From NCBI GenBank assembly GCA_963965975.1, contig OZ014420.1, forward strand, positions 2,940,001-3,004,000: a stretch of 64,000 nt of DNA. The letters run 5' to 3'. Below, one piece after another: positions 37,121 to 49,820 of this stretch (its first letter is position 1; each line of letters begins with the position of its first letter). Source of the DNA: Xestospongia bergquistia. Its lineage: Eukaryota > Porifera > Demospongiae > Haplosclerida > Petrosiidae. The translations under genes were made by a program, and so were the position numbers. The notes beneath the pieces were generated by a model. It was not told the origin of the DNA. It saw nothing but the letters and a program-made list of their open reading frames with translations, and did not search any database.

Positions 37121-38602
37121 TAAAAGACTCTATGGGACTAATTAAATAAACTGTTTTTAAACCGTTTAGTAAGTTGGTTTGCATTCCAACTCTAAAGTCT
37201 TTAAATTAAAGAGATTAGAAGGCTTAGATTATTGAGTGTAGCTAATAAAGTAAACAACTCAGTTTAAAGGACTCTATGAAACTAACTAAATAAACTGCTA
37301 TTAACAGTTTAGTAAGTTGGTTTGCATTAACAATTTAAGTCTTTAATTTAAAGACTTTAGAAGGTTTAGACTATTGAGTAAATTTTATATGTAAACTGCT
37401 CATTCTAAAGGACTCTATGGGACTAACTAAATAAACTGCTATTAACAGTTTAGTAAGTTGGTTTGCATTAACACTCTGAAGTCTTTAAATTAAAGAGTTC
37501 AGAAAGTTTAGACTATAGAGTGAAGTTTATAAAGTAAAGAGCTCAGTCTAAAGGAACCTGTGGGACTAACTTAATAACTGTTATTAACATTTTAGTAAGT
37601 TAGTTTGCATTAACACTCTAAAGTCTTTAATTTAAAGACGTTAGAAGGTTTAGACTATTGAGTAAATTTTATAAAGAAAACTGCTCATTATAAATGACTC
37701 TATGGGACTAACTAAATAAACTGCTATTAACAGTTCAGTAAGTTGGTTTGCATTAAGACTCTAAAGTCTTTAAATTAAAGAGTTCAGAAGGTTTAGACTA
37801 CTCAGTGAAGTTTATAAAGTAAAGAGCTCAGTCTAAAGGACTCTATGGGACTAACTAAATAAACTGTTATTAACAGTTTAGTAAGTTGGTTTGCATTCAA
37901 ACTATAAAGGCTTTAAATTAAAGAGTTAAGAAGGCTTAGACTATTGAGTGTAGTTTATAAAGTAAACAGCTCAGTCTAAAGGACTCTATGGGACTAACTG
38001 AATAAACTGCTAATAACAGTTTAGTAAGTTGGTTTGCATTAACAATGTAAAGTCTTTAATTTATAGACATTAGAAGGTTTAGACTTTTGAGTAAATTTTA
38101 TAAAATAAACTGGTCAGTCTAAAGAACTTATGGGACTAACTAAATAAACTGTTATTAACAGTTTAGTAGGTTGGTTTCCATTGACACTCTAAAGTCTTAA
38201 AGTTAAGGAGTTTTGAAGGTTTAGACTATTGAGTGAAGTTTATAAAGTATAGAGCTCAGTCTAAAGGACTCTATGGGACTAACTAAATAAACTTTTATTG
38301 ACAGTTTAGTAAGTTGGTTTGCATTAACACTCTAAAGTCTTTAATTTAAAGACTTAAGAAGGTTTAGACTATTGAGTAAATTTTATAAAGTAAACTGCTC
38401 ATTATAGAGGACTCTATGGGACTAACAAAATAAAATACTATTAACAGTTTAGTAAGTTGGTTTTCATTAAGTCTCTAAAGTCTTTAAATTAAAGAGTTCA
38501 GAAGGTTTAGACTATTGAGTGAAGTTTATAAAGTAAAGAGCTAAGTCTAAAAAACTCTATGGGACTAACTAAGTAAACTGTTATTACCAGTTTAGTAAGT
38601 TG

Positions 38603-38640
38603 GTTTGCATTAACAAATTTTATAAAGTAAAATGCTCATT
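38603..38640 (-). repeat. Dyad-less monomer, copy 2
   Basis: gcattaacaaattttataaag, with nearly the same deletion end points as the copy at 37,091. The few bases at the join differ between copies (aaagat, aaattt, aaagtt). Confidence 0.85.
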
Positions 38641-40124
38641 CTAAAAGACTCTATGGGACTAACTAAATAAACTGCTATTAAAACTTTAGTAAGTTGGTTT
38701 GCATTCAAACTCTAAAGTCTTTAAATTAAAGAGTTTAGAAGGCTTAGACTATTGAGTGTAGTTTATAAAGTAAACAGCTCAGTCTAAAGGACTCTATGGG
38801 AGTAACAGAATAAACTGCTAATAACAGTTTAGTAAGTTGGTTTGCATTAACAATCTAAAGTCTTTAATTTAAAGACTTTAGAAGGTTTAGACTATTGAGT
38901 AAATTTTCTAAAGTAAACTGCTCATTCTAAAGGACTCTTTGGGACTAACTAAATAAACTGCTATTAACAGTTTAGTAAGTTGGTTAGCATTAACACTATA
39001 AAGGCTTTAATTTAAAGACTTTAGAAGGTTTAGACTATTGAGTAAATTTTATATGTAAACTCCTCATTCTAAAAGACTCTAAGGGACTAACTAAATAAAC
39101 TGCTATTAACAGTTTAGTAAGTTGGTTTTCATTAACATTCTAAAGACTTTAATTTAAAGACTTTAGAAGGTTTAGATTATTGAGTGAAGTTTATAAAGTA
39201 AACTGATAGGTCTAAAGGACTCAATGGGACTAACTTAATAAACTGTTATTAACAGTTTAGTAAGTGGGTTTGCATTAACACTCTAAAGTCTTTAATTTAA
39301 AAACTTTAGAAGGTTTACACTGTTGAGAAAAGTTTATAAAGTAAACAGTTCAGTCTAAAGGACTGTATGGGAATAACAAAAAAAACAGCTATAAACAGTT
39401 TAGTAACTTGGTTTGAATTAAACCTGTAAAGTCTTTAATATAAAGACTTTAGAAGGTTGAGACAATTGAGTGAAGTTTATAAAGTAAGCAGCTCAGTCTA
39501 AAGGACTCTATGAAACTAACTAAATAAACTGCGATTAACAGCTTAGTAATTTGGCTTGCATTAACACTATAAAGTCTTTGATTTAAAGACATTAGAAGGT
39601 TTAGACTTTTGAGTAAATTTTATAAAATAAACTGGTCAGTCTAAAGAACTTATGGGACTAACTAAATAAACTGTTATTAACAGTTTAGTAGGTTGGTTTG
39701 CATTGACACTCTAAAGTCTTAAAGTTAAGGAGTTTTGAAGGTTTAGACTATTGAGTGAAGTTTATAAAGTATAGAGCTCAGTCTAAAGGACTCTATGGGA
39801 CAAACTAAATAAACATTTATTGACAGTTTAGTAAGTTGGTTTGCATTAACACTCTAAAGTCTTTAATTTAAAGACTTAAGAAGGTTTAGACTATTGAGTA
39901 AATTTTATAAAGTAAACTGCTCATTATAGAGGACTCTATGGGACTAACTAAATAAAATACTATTAACAGTTTAGTAAGTTGGTTTTCATTAAATCTCTAA
40001 AGTCTTTAAATTAAAGAGTTCAGAAGGTTTAGACTATTGAGTAAAGTTTATAAAGTAAAGAGCTCAGTCTAAAAAACTCTATGGGACTAATTAAGTAAAC
40101 TTTTATTACCAGTTTAGTAAGTTA

Positions 40125-40160
40125 GTTTGCATTAACAAAGTTTATAAAGTAAAATGCTCG
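40125..40160 (-). repeat. Dyad-less monomer, copy 3
   Basis: gcattaacaaagtttataaag. The surroundings (ttattaccag before, aaaatgctcgttc after) match the copy at 38,612, confirming that it was copied as part of the 1,522-bp unit. Confidence 0.85.
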
Positions 40161-42218
40161 TTCTAAAAGACTCTATGGGACTAACTAAATAAACTGCTAT
40201 TAACACTTTAGTAAGTTGGTTAGCATTCAAACTCTAAAGTCTTTAAATTAAAGAGTTTAGAGGGCTTAGACTATTTAGTGTAGTTTATAAAGTAAACAGC
40301 TCAGTATAAAGGACTCTATGAAACAAAATAAATAAACTGCTATTAACAGTTTAGTAAGTTGTTTTGCATTAACAATATAAAGTCTTTATTTTAAAGACTT
40401 TAAAAGGTTTAGGCTTTTGAGTAAATTTTATAAAGTGAACTGCTCATTCTAAAGGACTCTATGGGACTAACTAAATAAACTGCTATTAACAGTTTAGTAA
40501 GTTGGTTTGCATTAACACTCTAAAGACTTTAATTTAAAGACTTTAGAATGTTTAGACTATTGAGTGAAGTTTATATAGTAAACTGATAGGTCTAAAGGAC
40601 TCAATGGGACTAACTAAATATACTGCTATTAACAGTTCAGTAACTTGGTTTGCATTAACACTCTAAAGTCTTTAATTTAAAGACTTTAGAAGGTTTACAC
40701 TGTTGAGTAAAGTTTATAAAGTAAACAGTTCAGTCTAAAGGACTCTATGGGACTAACGAAAAAAACTGCTATAAACAGTTTAGTAAGTTGGTTTGCATTA
40801 AAACTGTAAAGTCTTTAATATAAAGACTTTAGAAGGTATAGACAATTGAGTGAAGTTTATAAAGTAAACAGCTCAGTGTAAAGGACTCTATGAAACTAAC
40901 TAAATAAACTGCTATTAACAGCTTAGTAAGTTTGCTTGCATTAACACTATAAAGTCTTTAATTTAAAGACATTAGAAGGTTTAGACTTTTGAGTAAATTT
41001 TATAAAGTAAACTGGTCAGTCTAAAGAACTTATGGGACTAACTAAATAAACTCTTATTAACAGTTTACTAAGTTGGTTTGCATTAACACTCTAAAGTCTT
41101 AAAATTAAAGACTTTAGAAGGTTTAGACTATTGAGTGAAGTTTATAAAGTAAAGAGCTCAGTCTAAAGGACTCTATTGGTCTAACTAAATAAGCTGTTAT
41201 TGACAGTTTAGTAAGTTGGTTTGCATTAACACTATAAAGTCTTTAATTTAAAGACTTTAGAAGGTTTAGACTATTGAGTAAATTTCATAAAGTAAACTGG
41301 TCAGTCTAAAGGACTCTATGGCACTAACTAAATAAACTGCTATTAACAGTTTTATATGTTCGTTTGCATTAACACTCTAAAGTCTTTAAATTATAGACTT
41401 TAGGAGGTTTAGACTATTGAGTAAATTCTATAAGTAAACTGCTCACTCTAAAGGACTCTATGGGACTAACTAAATAACTGCTATTAACAGTTTAGTAAGT
41501 TCGTTTGCATTAACACTCTAAAGTCTTTAATTTAAAGAGTTTAGAAGGTTTAGACTGTTGAGTGAAGTTTATAAAGTAAACAGCTCATTCTAAAGGACTC
41601 TATGGGACTAACTAAATAATCTGTTATTAACAGTTTAGTAAGTTGGTTTGCATTAACACTCTAAAGTCTTTAATTTGAAGACATTAGAAGGGTTAGACTA
41701 TTGAGTAAATTTTATAAAATATACTGCTCATTCTAAAGGACTCTATGGGACTAACTAAAGAAGCTGCTATTAACAGTTTAGTAAGTTGGTTTGCATTAAC
41801 ACTCTAAAGTCTTTAAATTAAAGAGTTCAGAAGGTTTAGACTATTGAGTGAAGTTTATAAAGTAAACAACTCAGTCTAAAGGACTCTATTGGACTAACGA
41901 AATAACTGTTATTAACAGTTTAGTAAGTTTGGTGTGCATTAACACTCTAAAGTCTTTAATTTAAAGACTTTAGAAGGTTTAGACTATTGAGTAAATTTTA
42001 TAAAGTAACCTGCTCATTATAAAGGACTCTATAGGACTAACTAAATAAACTGCTATTAACAGTTTAGTAAGTTGGTTTGCGTGAAGTCTCTAAAGTCTTT
42101 AAATTAAAGAGTTCAGAATGTTTAGACTATTGAGTGAAGTTTATAAAGTAAAGAGCTCAGTCTAAAGGACTCTATGGGACTAACTATATAAACTGTTATT
42201 AACAGTTTAGTAAGTTGG

Positions 42219-42255
42219 TTTGCATTAACAAAGTTTATAAAGTAAAATGCTCATT
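42219..42255 (-). repeat. Dyad-less monomer, copy 4
   Basis: gcattaacaaagtttataaag, followed by aaaatgctcattctaaaagac as in copies 2 and 3. It lies 2,094 bp from copy 3, so its unit contains about four extra monomers compared with the 1,522-bp spacing. Confidence 0.85.
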
Positions 42256-43440
42256 CTAAAAGACTCTATGGGACTAACTAAATAAAATGCTATTAACACT
42301 ATAGTAAGTTTGTTTGCATTCAAACTCTAAAGTCTTAAATTTAAAGAGTTTAGAAGGCTTAGACTATTGAGTGTAGTTTATAAAGTAAACAGCTCAGTCT
42401 AAAGGACTCTATGGGTCTAACTAAATAAACTGTTATTAACAGTTTAGTAAGTTGGTTAGCATTAACAACCTAAAGTCTTTAATTTAAAGACTTTAGAAGG
42501 TTTAGACTATTGAGTAAATTTTATAAAGTAAACTGCTCATTCTAAAGGACTCTATTTGACTAACTAAATCAACTGCTGTTAACAGTTTAGTAAGTTGGTT
42601 TGCATTAACACTCTAAAGTTTTAATTTAAAGACTTTAGAAGGTTTAGACTGTTGAGTAACGTTTATAAAATAAACAGTTCAGTCTAAAGTACTCTATGGG
42701 ACTAACGAAAAAAAGGCTATAAAGAGTTTAGTAAGTTGGTTTGCAATAAAACTCTAAAGTCTTCAATTTAAAGACTTTAGAAGGTTTAGACAATTGAGTG
42801 AACTTTATAAAGAAACAGCTCAGTCTAAAGGACACTATGAAACTAACTAAATAAACTGATATTAACAGTTTAGTAAGTTGGTTTGCATCAACACTCTAAA
42901 GTCTTTAATTTAAAGACTTTAGAATGTTTAGACTTTTTAGTAAATTTTATAAAGTAAACTGGTCAGTCTAAAGAACCTATGGGACTAACTAAATAAACTG
43001 TTATTAATGGTTTAGTCAGTTGGTTTGCATTAACACTCTAAAGTCTTTAAATTAAAGAGATTAGAAGGTTTAGACTATTGAGTGAAGTTTATAAAGAAAA
43101 GAGCTCAGTCTAAAGGACTCTATGGGACTAACTAAATAAACTGTTATTAACAGTTTAGTAAGTTGGTTTGCATTAACACTCTTAAGTCTTTAATTTAAAG
43201 ACTTTAGAAGGTTTAGACTATTTAGTAAATTTCATAAAGTAAACTGGTCAGTCAAAAGGACTTATGGGACTAACTAAATAAACTGCTATTAACAGTTTTA
43301 TATGTTTGTTTGCATTAACACTCTAAAGTCTTTAAATTAAAGAGTTTAGAAGGTTTAGACTATTGAGTAAATTCTATAAGTAAACTGCTCCTTCTAAAGG
43401 ACTCTATGGGACTAACTAAATGAACTGCTATTAACAGTTT

Positions 43441-46139
43441 AGTAAGTTGGTTTGCATCAAAATTCTAAAGACTTTAATTTAAAGAGTTTAGAAAGTTTAG
43501 ACTATTGAGTGATGTTTAAAAGTAAACTGCTCAGTCTAAAGGACTCTATGGGACTAAGTAAAAAACTGCTATTAACTCTTTAGTAAGTTGGTTTGAATTA
43601 ACACTCCAAACTCTTTAAATTAAAAAGTTTAGAAGGTTTAGACTAATGAGTAAATTTTATATAGTAAACTGCTCGTTCTAAAGGACTCTATAGCATTAAC
43701 TAAATAACCTGCTATCAACAGTTTAGTAAGTTTGTTTGCTTTAACACTATAAAGTCTTTAAATTAATGAGTTCAGAAGGTTTAGACTATTGAGTGAATTT
43801 TATAAAGTAAACATCAAAGTCTAAAGGATTCTATGAGACTAACTAAATAAACTGTTATTAACAGTTTAGTAAGTTGGTTTGCATTAACACTCTAAAGTCT
43901 TTAATTAAAACACTTTCGAAGGTTTAGACTATCGAGTATATTTTATAAAGTAAACTGCTCATTCTAAAGGACTCTATGGGACTAACTAAATAAACTGTTA
44001 TTAACAGTTTACTAAGTTGGTTTGCATTAAAACTCTAAAGTCTATTATTTGAAGACTTTAGAAGGTTTAGACTATTGAGTGAAGATTATAAAGTAAACAG
44101 CTCGTCTAAAGGACTCTATGAAACTAACTAAATAAACTGCTATTAACAGTTTAGTAAGTTGGTTTGCATTAACACTCTAAAGTCCATAACTTAAAACATT
44201 AGAAGGTTCAAACTATTGAGTAAAGCAAACTGGTCAGTCTAAAGGACTTATGGGACTAACTAAATGAACTTCTATTGACAGTTTAGTAAGTTGGCTTCCA
44301 TTAACACTCTAAAGTCTTTAAATTGAAGAGTTTAGAAGGTTTAGACTATTGAGTGATGTTTATATAGTAAAGAGCTCACTCTAAAGGACTCTTTGGGACT
44401 AACTAAATAAACTTTTATTAACAGTTTAGTAAGTTGGTTTGCATTAACACTTTAAAGTCTTTTATTTAAAGAATTTTGAAGGTTTAGACTATTAAGTAAA
44501 TTTTATACAGTAAACTGCTCATTCCAAAGGACTCTATGGGACTAACTAAATAAACTGCTATTAACAGTTTAGTAAGTTGGTGTGCATTCAAACTCTAAAG
44601 TCTTTAATTTAAACTTTAGAAAGTTTAGACCTTTGAGTAAATTTTATAAAGTAAACTGGTCGGTTTAAAGGACTCTATGAAACTAACTAAATAAACTGCT
44701 ATTTACAGTTTACTAAGTTGGTTTGCATTAACACTTTAAGGTCTTTAATTTAAAAACTTTAGAAGGTTTAGACTATTGAGTACACTAGACAGGTCAGTCT
44801 AAAGGACATATGGGACTGACTAAATAAACTCTTATTAACAGTTTAGTAAGTTGGTTTGCATTAACACTCTAAAGTCTTTAAATTAAAGTGTTTAGAAGCT
44901 TTAGACATTTGAGTGATGTTTATAAAGTAAACTGCTCACTCTAAAGGACTCTATGGGACTAACTAAATAAACTGCTATTAAGAGTTTAGTAAGCTGGTTT
45001 GCATTAACACCCTAAAGTCTTTAATTTAATGACTTTAGAAAGTTTAGACAGTTGAGTAAAGTTTATAAAGTACTGCTCAGTCTAAAAGAGTTAATGGGAC
45101 TAACTAAATAAACTGCTATTAACAGTTTAGTAAGTTATTTTGCATAACGGTCTAAAGTCTTTAATTAAAAGACTTTCGAAGCCTTAGACTAATAAGTGCA
45201 ATTTGTAAAGTAAACTGCTCAGTCTAAAGGACTTAATCGCACTAACAAAGTAAAATGGTATTAAAAGTATAATAAGTTGGATTGCATTAACGCTCTAAAG
45301 TCTTTAATTTAAAGACTTTAAAAGGTTTAGACTTTTGAGTAAATTTTATAAAGTAAACTGATCGGTCTAAAGGACTCTACGAAACTAAATAAATAAACTG
45401 CTATTTACAGTTTAGTAAGTTGGTTGGCATTAACACTCTAAAGTCTTTAATTTAAAGACTTTGGAAGGTTTAGATTATTGATTGAATTTTATAAAGTAAA
45501 CTGCTCAGTCTAAAGGACTCTATGGGATAACTAAATAAACCGTTATTAACAGTTTAGTAACTTGGTTTGCATTAACACTCTAAAGTCTCAAATTTAAAGA
45601 CTTTAGAAGGTTTAGACTATCGAGTAAATTTTATAAAGTGAACTGCTCATTCTAAAGGACTCTATGGGACTAACTAAATAAACTGCTATTAACAGTTTAG
45701 TATGTTGGTTTGCATTAACACTCTAAAGTCTTTAAATTAAAGAGTTCAGAAGGTTTAGACTATTGAGTGAAGTTTATAAAGTAAAGAGCTCAGTCTAAAG
45801 GACTCTATGGGACTAACTAAATAAACTGTTATTAACAGTTTAGTAAGTTGGTCTGCATTAACACTCTAAGGTCTTTAAAATAAAGAGTTTAGAAGGTTTA
45901 GGCTATTGAGTGAAGTTTATAAAGTAAAGAGCTCAGTCTAAAGGACTCTATGGGACTAACTAAATAAACTTTTATTTTCAGTTTAGTGAGTTGGTTTGTA
46001 TTAACACTATAAAGTCTCTAATTTAAACACTTTAGAAGGTTTAGACTATCGAGTAAATTTTATAAAGTAAACTGCTCATTCTAAAGGACTCTATGGGACT
46101 AACTAAATAAACTGCTATTAACAGTTTAGTAAGTTGGTT
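43441..46139 (-). repeat. Mixed reverse array with a D-type unit
   Basis: A/B alternation with no obvious short-range repeat unit. Landmarks are acatcaaagt at 43,811, a short C unit near 44,780 (gagtacactagacagg), a short unit gtactgctc at 45,070, and a D-type unit at about 45,130-45,250 (taacggtctaaag, ggacttaatcgc). The order gtactgctc then D-type is the same as near 56.1, 58.95 and 61.5 kb, about 11-16 kb further right. Confidence 0.75.
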
Positions 46140-49100
46140 TGCATTAACACTCTAAAGTCTTTAAATTATAGAGTTCAGAAGGTTTAGACTATTGAGTGAA
46201 GTTTATAAAGTAAAGAACTCAGTCTAAAGGACTCTATGTGACTAACTAAATAAATTGTTATTAACAGTAGAGTAAGTTGGTTTGCATTAACAATCTAAAG
46301 TCTTTAATTTAAAGACTTTAGAAATTTTAGACTATTGAGGAAATTTTATAAAGTAAACAGCTCATTCTAAAGGACTTTATGGGACTAACTAAACAAACTA
46401 CTATTAACAGTTTAGTAAGTTTGTTTGCATTAAAACTCTAAAGTCTTTAATTTAAAGACTTTAGAAAGTTTAGACTATTGAGTAAAGTGAACTGGTCAGT
46501 CTGAAGGACTTATAGGACTAATTAAATAAACCGCTCTTAACATTTTAGTAAGTTCGTTTCCATTAACACTCTAAAGTGTTTAAGTTAAAGATTATAGAAG
46601 GTTTCGACTATTGAGTGATGTTTATAAAGTAAACTGCTCAGTCTAAAGGACTCTACGGGACTAAATAAATAAACTGCTATTAACTGTTTAGTAAGTTGCT
46701 TTGCATTAACACTCAAAAGTCTTAAATTAAAGAGTTTAGAATGTTTAGACTATTGAGTGAAGTTTATAAAGTAAACAGCTCAGTCTAAAGGACTCTATGG
46801 GACTAACTAAACAAACTGTTATTAATATTTTAGTAAGTTGGTTTGCATTAACAATATAAAGTCCTTAACTTAAAAACTTTATAAGGTTTAGACTATCGAG
46901 TAAATTTTAAAAAGTAAACTGCTCATTTTAAAGGACTCTATGGGACTAACTAAATAAACTGCTATTAACAGTTTAGTAAGTTTGCTTGCTTTAAATCTCT
47001 AAAGTCTTTAAATTAAAGAGTTCAGAAGGTTTAGACTATTGAGTGAAGCTTATAAAGTAAAGAGCACAGTCTAAAGGACTCTATTGGCCTAACTAAATAA
47101 ATTGTTATTAACAGTTTAGTAAGTTGGTTTGCATTAACACTCTAAAGTCTTTAATAAAAAGACTTTAGAAGGTATTGACTATTGAGGAAATTTTATAAAG
47201 TAAACTGCTCATTCTAAAGAACTCTACGGGAGTAACTAAATAAACTGCTATTAACAGTTTAGTAAGTTGGTTTGCATTAAGGCTCTAAAGTCTTTAAATT
47301 ATAGAGTTCAGAAGGTTTAGACTATTGAGAGAATTTTATAAAGTAAAGAGCTCAGTCTAAAGGACTCTATGGGACTAACTAAATAAATTGTTATTAACAG
47401 TTGAGTAAGTTGGTTTGCATTAACACTCTAAAGTCTTTAATTTAAAGACTTTAGAAGGTTTAGACTATTGAGGAAATTTCATAAAGTAAACTGCTCATTC
47501 TAAAGGACTCCATGGGACTAACTGAACAAACTACTATTAACAGTTTAGTAAGTTTGTTTGCATTAAAACTCTAAAGTCTTTAATTTAAAGACTTTAGAAT
47601 ACTTAGACTAATGATTAATGTATACTGGTCAGTCTGAAGGACTTATGGGACTAATTAAATAAACTGCTCTTAACATTTTAGTAAGTTCGTTTGCATTAAC
47701 ACTCTAAAGTCTTTAAGTTAAAGATTATAGAAGGTTTCGACTATTGAGTGATGTTTATAAAGTAAACTGCTCAGTCTAAAGGACTCTACGGGACTAAATA
47801 AATAAACTGCTATTAACTGTTTAGTAAGTTGGTTTGCATTAACACTCAAAAGTCTTAAATTAAAGAGTTTAGAATGTTTAGACTATTGAGTGAAGTTTAT
47901 AAAGTAAACAGCTCAGTCTAAAGGACTCTATGGGACTAACTAAATAAACTGTTATTAATATTTTAGTAAGTTGGTTTGCATTAACAATCTAAATTCCTTA
48001 ACTTAAAAACTTTATAAGGTTTAGACTATCGAGTAAATTTTAAAAAGTAAACTGCTCATTTTAAAGGACTCTATGGGACTAACTAAATAAACTGCTATTA
48101 ACAGTTTAGTGAGTTTGCTTGCTTTAAATCTCTAAAGTCTTTAAATTAAAGAGTTCAGAAGGTTTAGACTATTGAGTGAAGCTTATAAAGTAAACAGCTC
48201 AGTCTAAAGGACTCTGTGGGACTAACTAAATAAACTTTTATTAACAGTTGAGTAAGTTGGTTTGCATGAACAATCTAAAGTCCTTAACTTAAAAACTTTA
48301 TAAGGTTTAGACTATCGAGTAAATTTTAAAAAGTAAACTGCTCATTTTAAAGGACTCTATGGGACTAACTAAATGAACTGCTATTAACAGTTTAGTAAGA
48401 TTGCTTGCTTTAAATCTCTAAAGTCTTTAAATTAAACAGTTCAGAAGGTTTAGACTATTGAGTGAAGCTTATAAAGTAAAGAGCTCAGTCTAAAGGACTC
48501 TATGGGACTAACTAAATAAATTGTTATTAACAGTTGAGTAAGTTGGTTTGCGTTAACACTCTAAAGTCTTTAATTTAAAGACTTTAGAAGGTTTAGACTA
48601 TTGAGGAAATTTTATAAAGTAAACTGCTCATTCTAAAGAACTCTATGGGAGTAATTAAATAGACTGCTATTAACAGTTTAGTAAGTTTGTTTGCATTAAG
48701 ACTCTAAAGTCTTTAAATTATAGAGTTCAGAAGGTTTAGACTATTGAGAGAAGTTTATAAAGTAAAGAGCTCAGTCTAAAGGACTCTATGGGACTAACTA
48801 AATAAATTGTTATTAACAGTTGAGTAAGTTGGTTTGCATTAACACTCTAAAGTCTTTAATTTAAAGACTTTAGATGGTTTAGACTATTGAGGAAATTTCA
48901 TAAAGTAAACTGCTCATTCTAAAGGACTCTATGGGACTAACTAAACAAACTACTATTAACAGTTTGGTAAGTTTGTTTGCATTAAAACTCTAAAGTCTTT
49001 AATTTAAAGACTTTAGAATGTTTAGACTATTGATTAAGGTAAACTGGTCAGTCTGAAGGACTTATGGGACTAATTAAATAAACTGCTCTTAACATTTTAG

Positions 49101-49820
49101 TAAGTTCGTTTGCATTAACACTCTAAAGTCTTTAAGTTAAAGATTATAGAAGGTTTCGACTATTGAGTGATGTTTATAAAGTAAACTGCTCAGTCTAAAG
49201 GACTCTACGGGACTAAATAAATAAACTGCTATTAACTGTTTAGTAAGTTGGTTTGCATTAACACTCAAAAGTCTTAAATAAAAAGGTTTAGAATGTTTAG
49301 ACTATTGAGTGAAGTTTATAAAGTAAACAGCTCAGTCTAAAGGACTCTATGGGACTAACTAAATAAACTGTTATTAATATTTTAGTAAGTTGATTTGCAT
49401 TAACAATCTAAAGTCCTTAACTTAAAAACTTTATAAGGTTTAGACTATCGAGTAAATTTTAAAAAGTAAACTGCTCATTTTAAAGGACTCTATGGGACTA
49501 ACTAAATAAACTGCTATTAACAGTTTAGTAAGTTTGCTTGCTTTAAATCTCTAAAGTCTTTAAATTAAAGAGTTCAGAAAGTTTAGACTATTGAGTGAAG
49601 CTTATAAAGTAAAGAGCTCAATCTAAAGGACTCTGTGGGACTAACTAAATAAACTTTTATTAACAGTTGAGTAAGTTGGTTTGCAGTAACACTCTAAAGT
49701 CTTTAATAAAAAGACTTTAGAAGGTTTAGACTGTTGAGTAAACTATATAAAGTAAACTGCTCATTCTAAAGGACTCTATGGGAGTAACTAAATCAACTGC
49801 TATTAACAGTTTAGTAAGTT
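46140..49820 (-). repeat. 8-mer of 1,133 bp in three copies, with a 286-bp dimer insertion
   Basis: taaattgtta repeats at 46,251, 47,384 and 48,803; attatag at 46,591, 47,724 and 49,143. Spacings are 1,133 and 1,419 bp. The extra 286 bp is one internal dimer: ccttaact lies at 46,863, 47,996, 48,282 and 49,415 (1,133, 286, 1,133). The copied dimer carries the aacttaaaaactttataagg dyad unit and the gcttgctttaaatctc unit. Copies are very similar by eye. Confidence 0.85.

Larger units (their letters stand above)
37091..43440 (-). repeat. Overlapping higher-order repeats of 1.38-2.09 kb marked by a dyad-less monomer
   Basis: The truncated monomer signature aacaaa lies at 37,091, 38,612, 40,134 and 42,228 (spacings 1,521, 1,522 and 2,094 bp). 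attgacact repeats at 38,180 and 39,702 (1,522 bp). Type E repeats at 39,369, 40,749 and 42,698 (1,380 and 1,949 bp). ttttatatg repeats near 41,350 and 43,297. A unit with gagtgtagtttataa follows each truncated monomer. The different spacings show successive duplications of overlapping segments rather than one regular unit. Confidence 0.78.
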
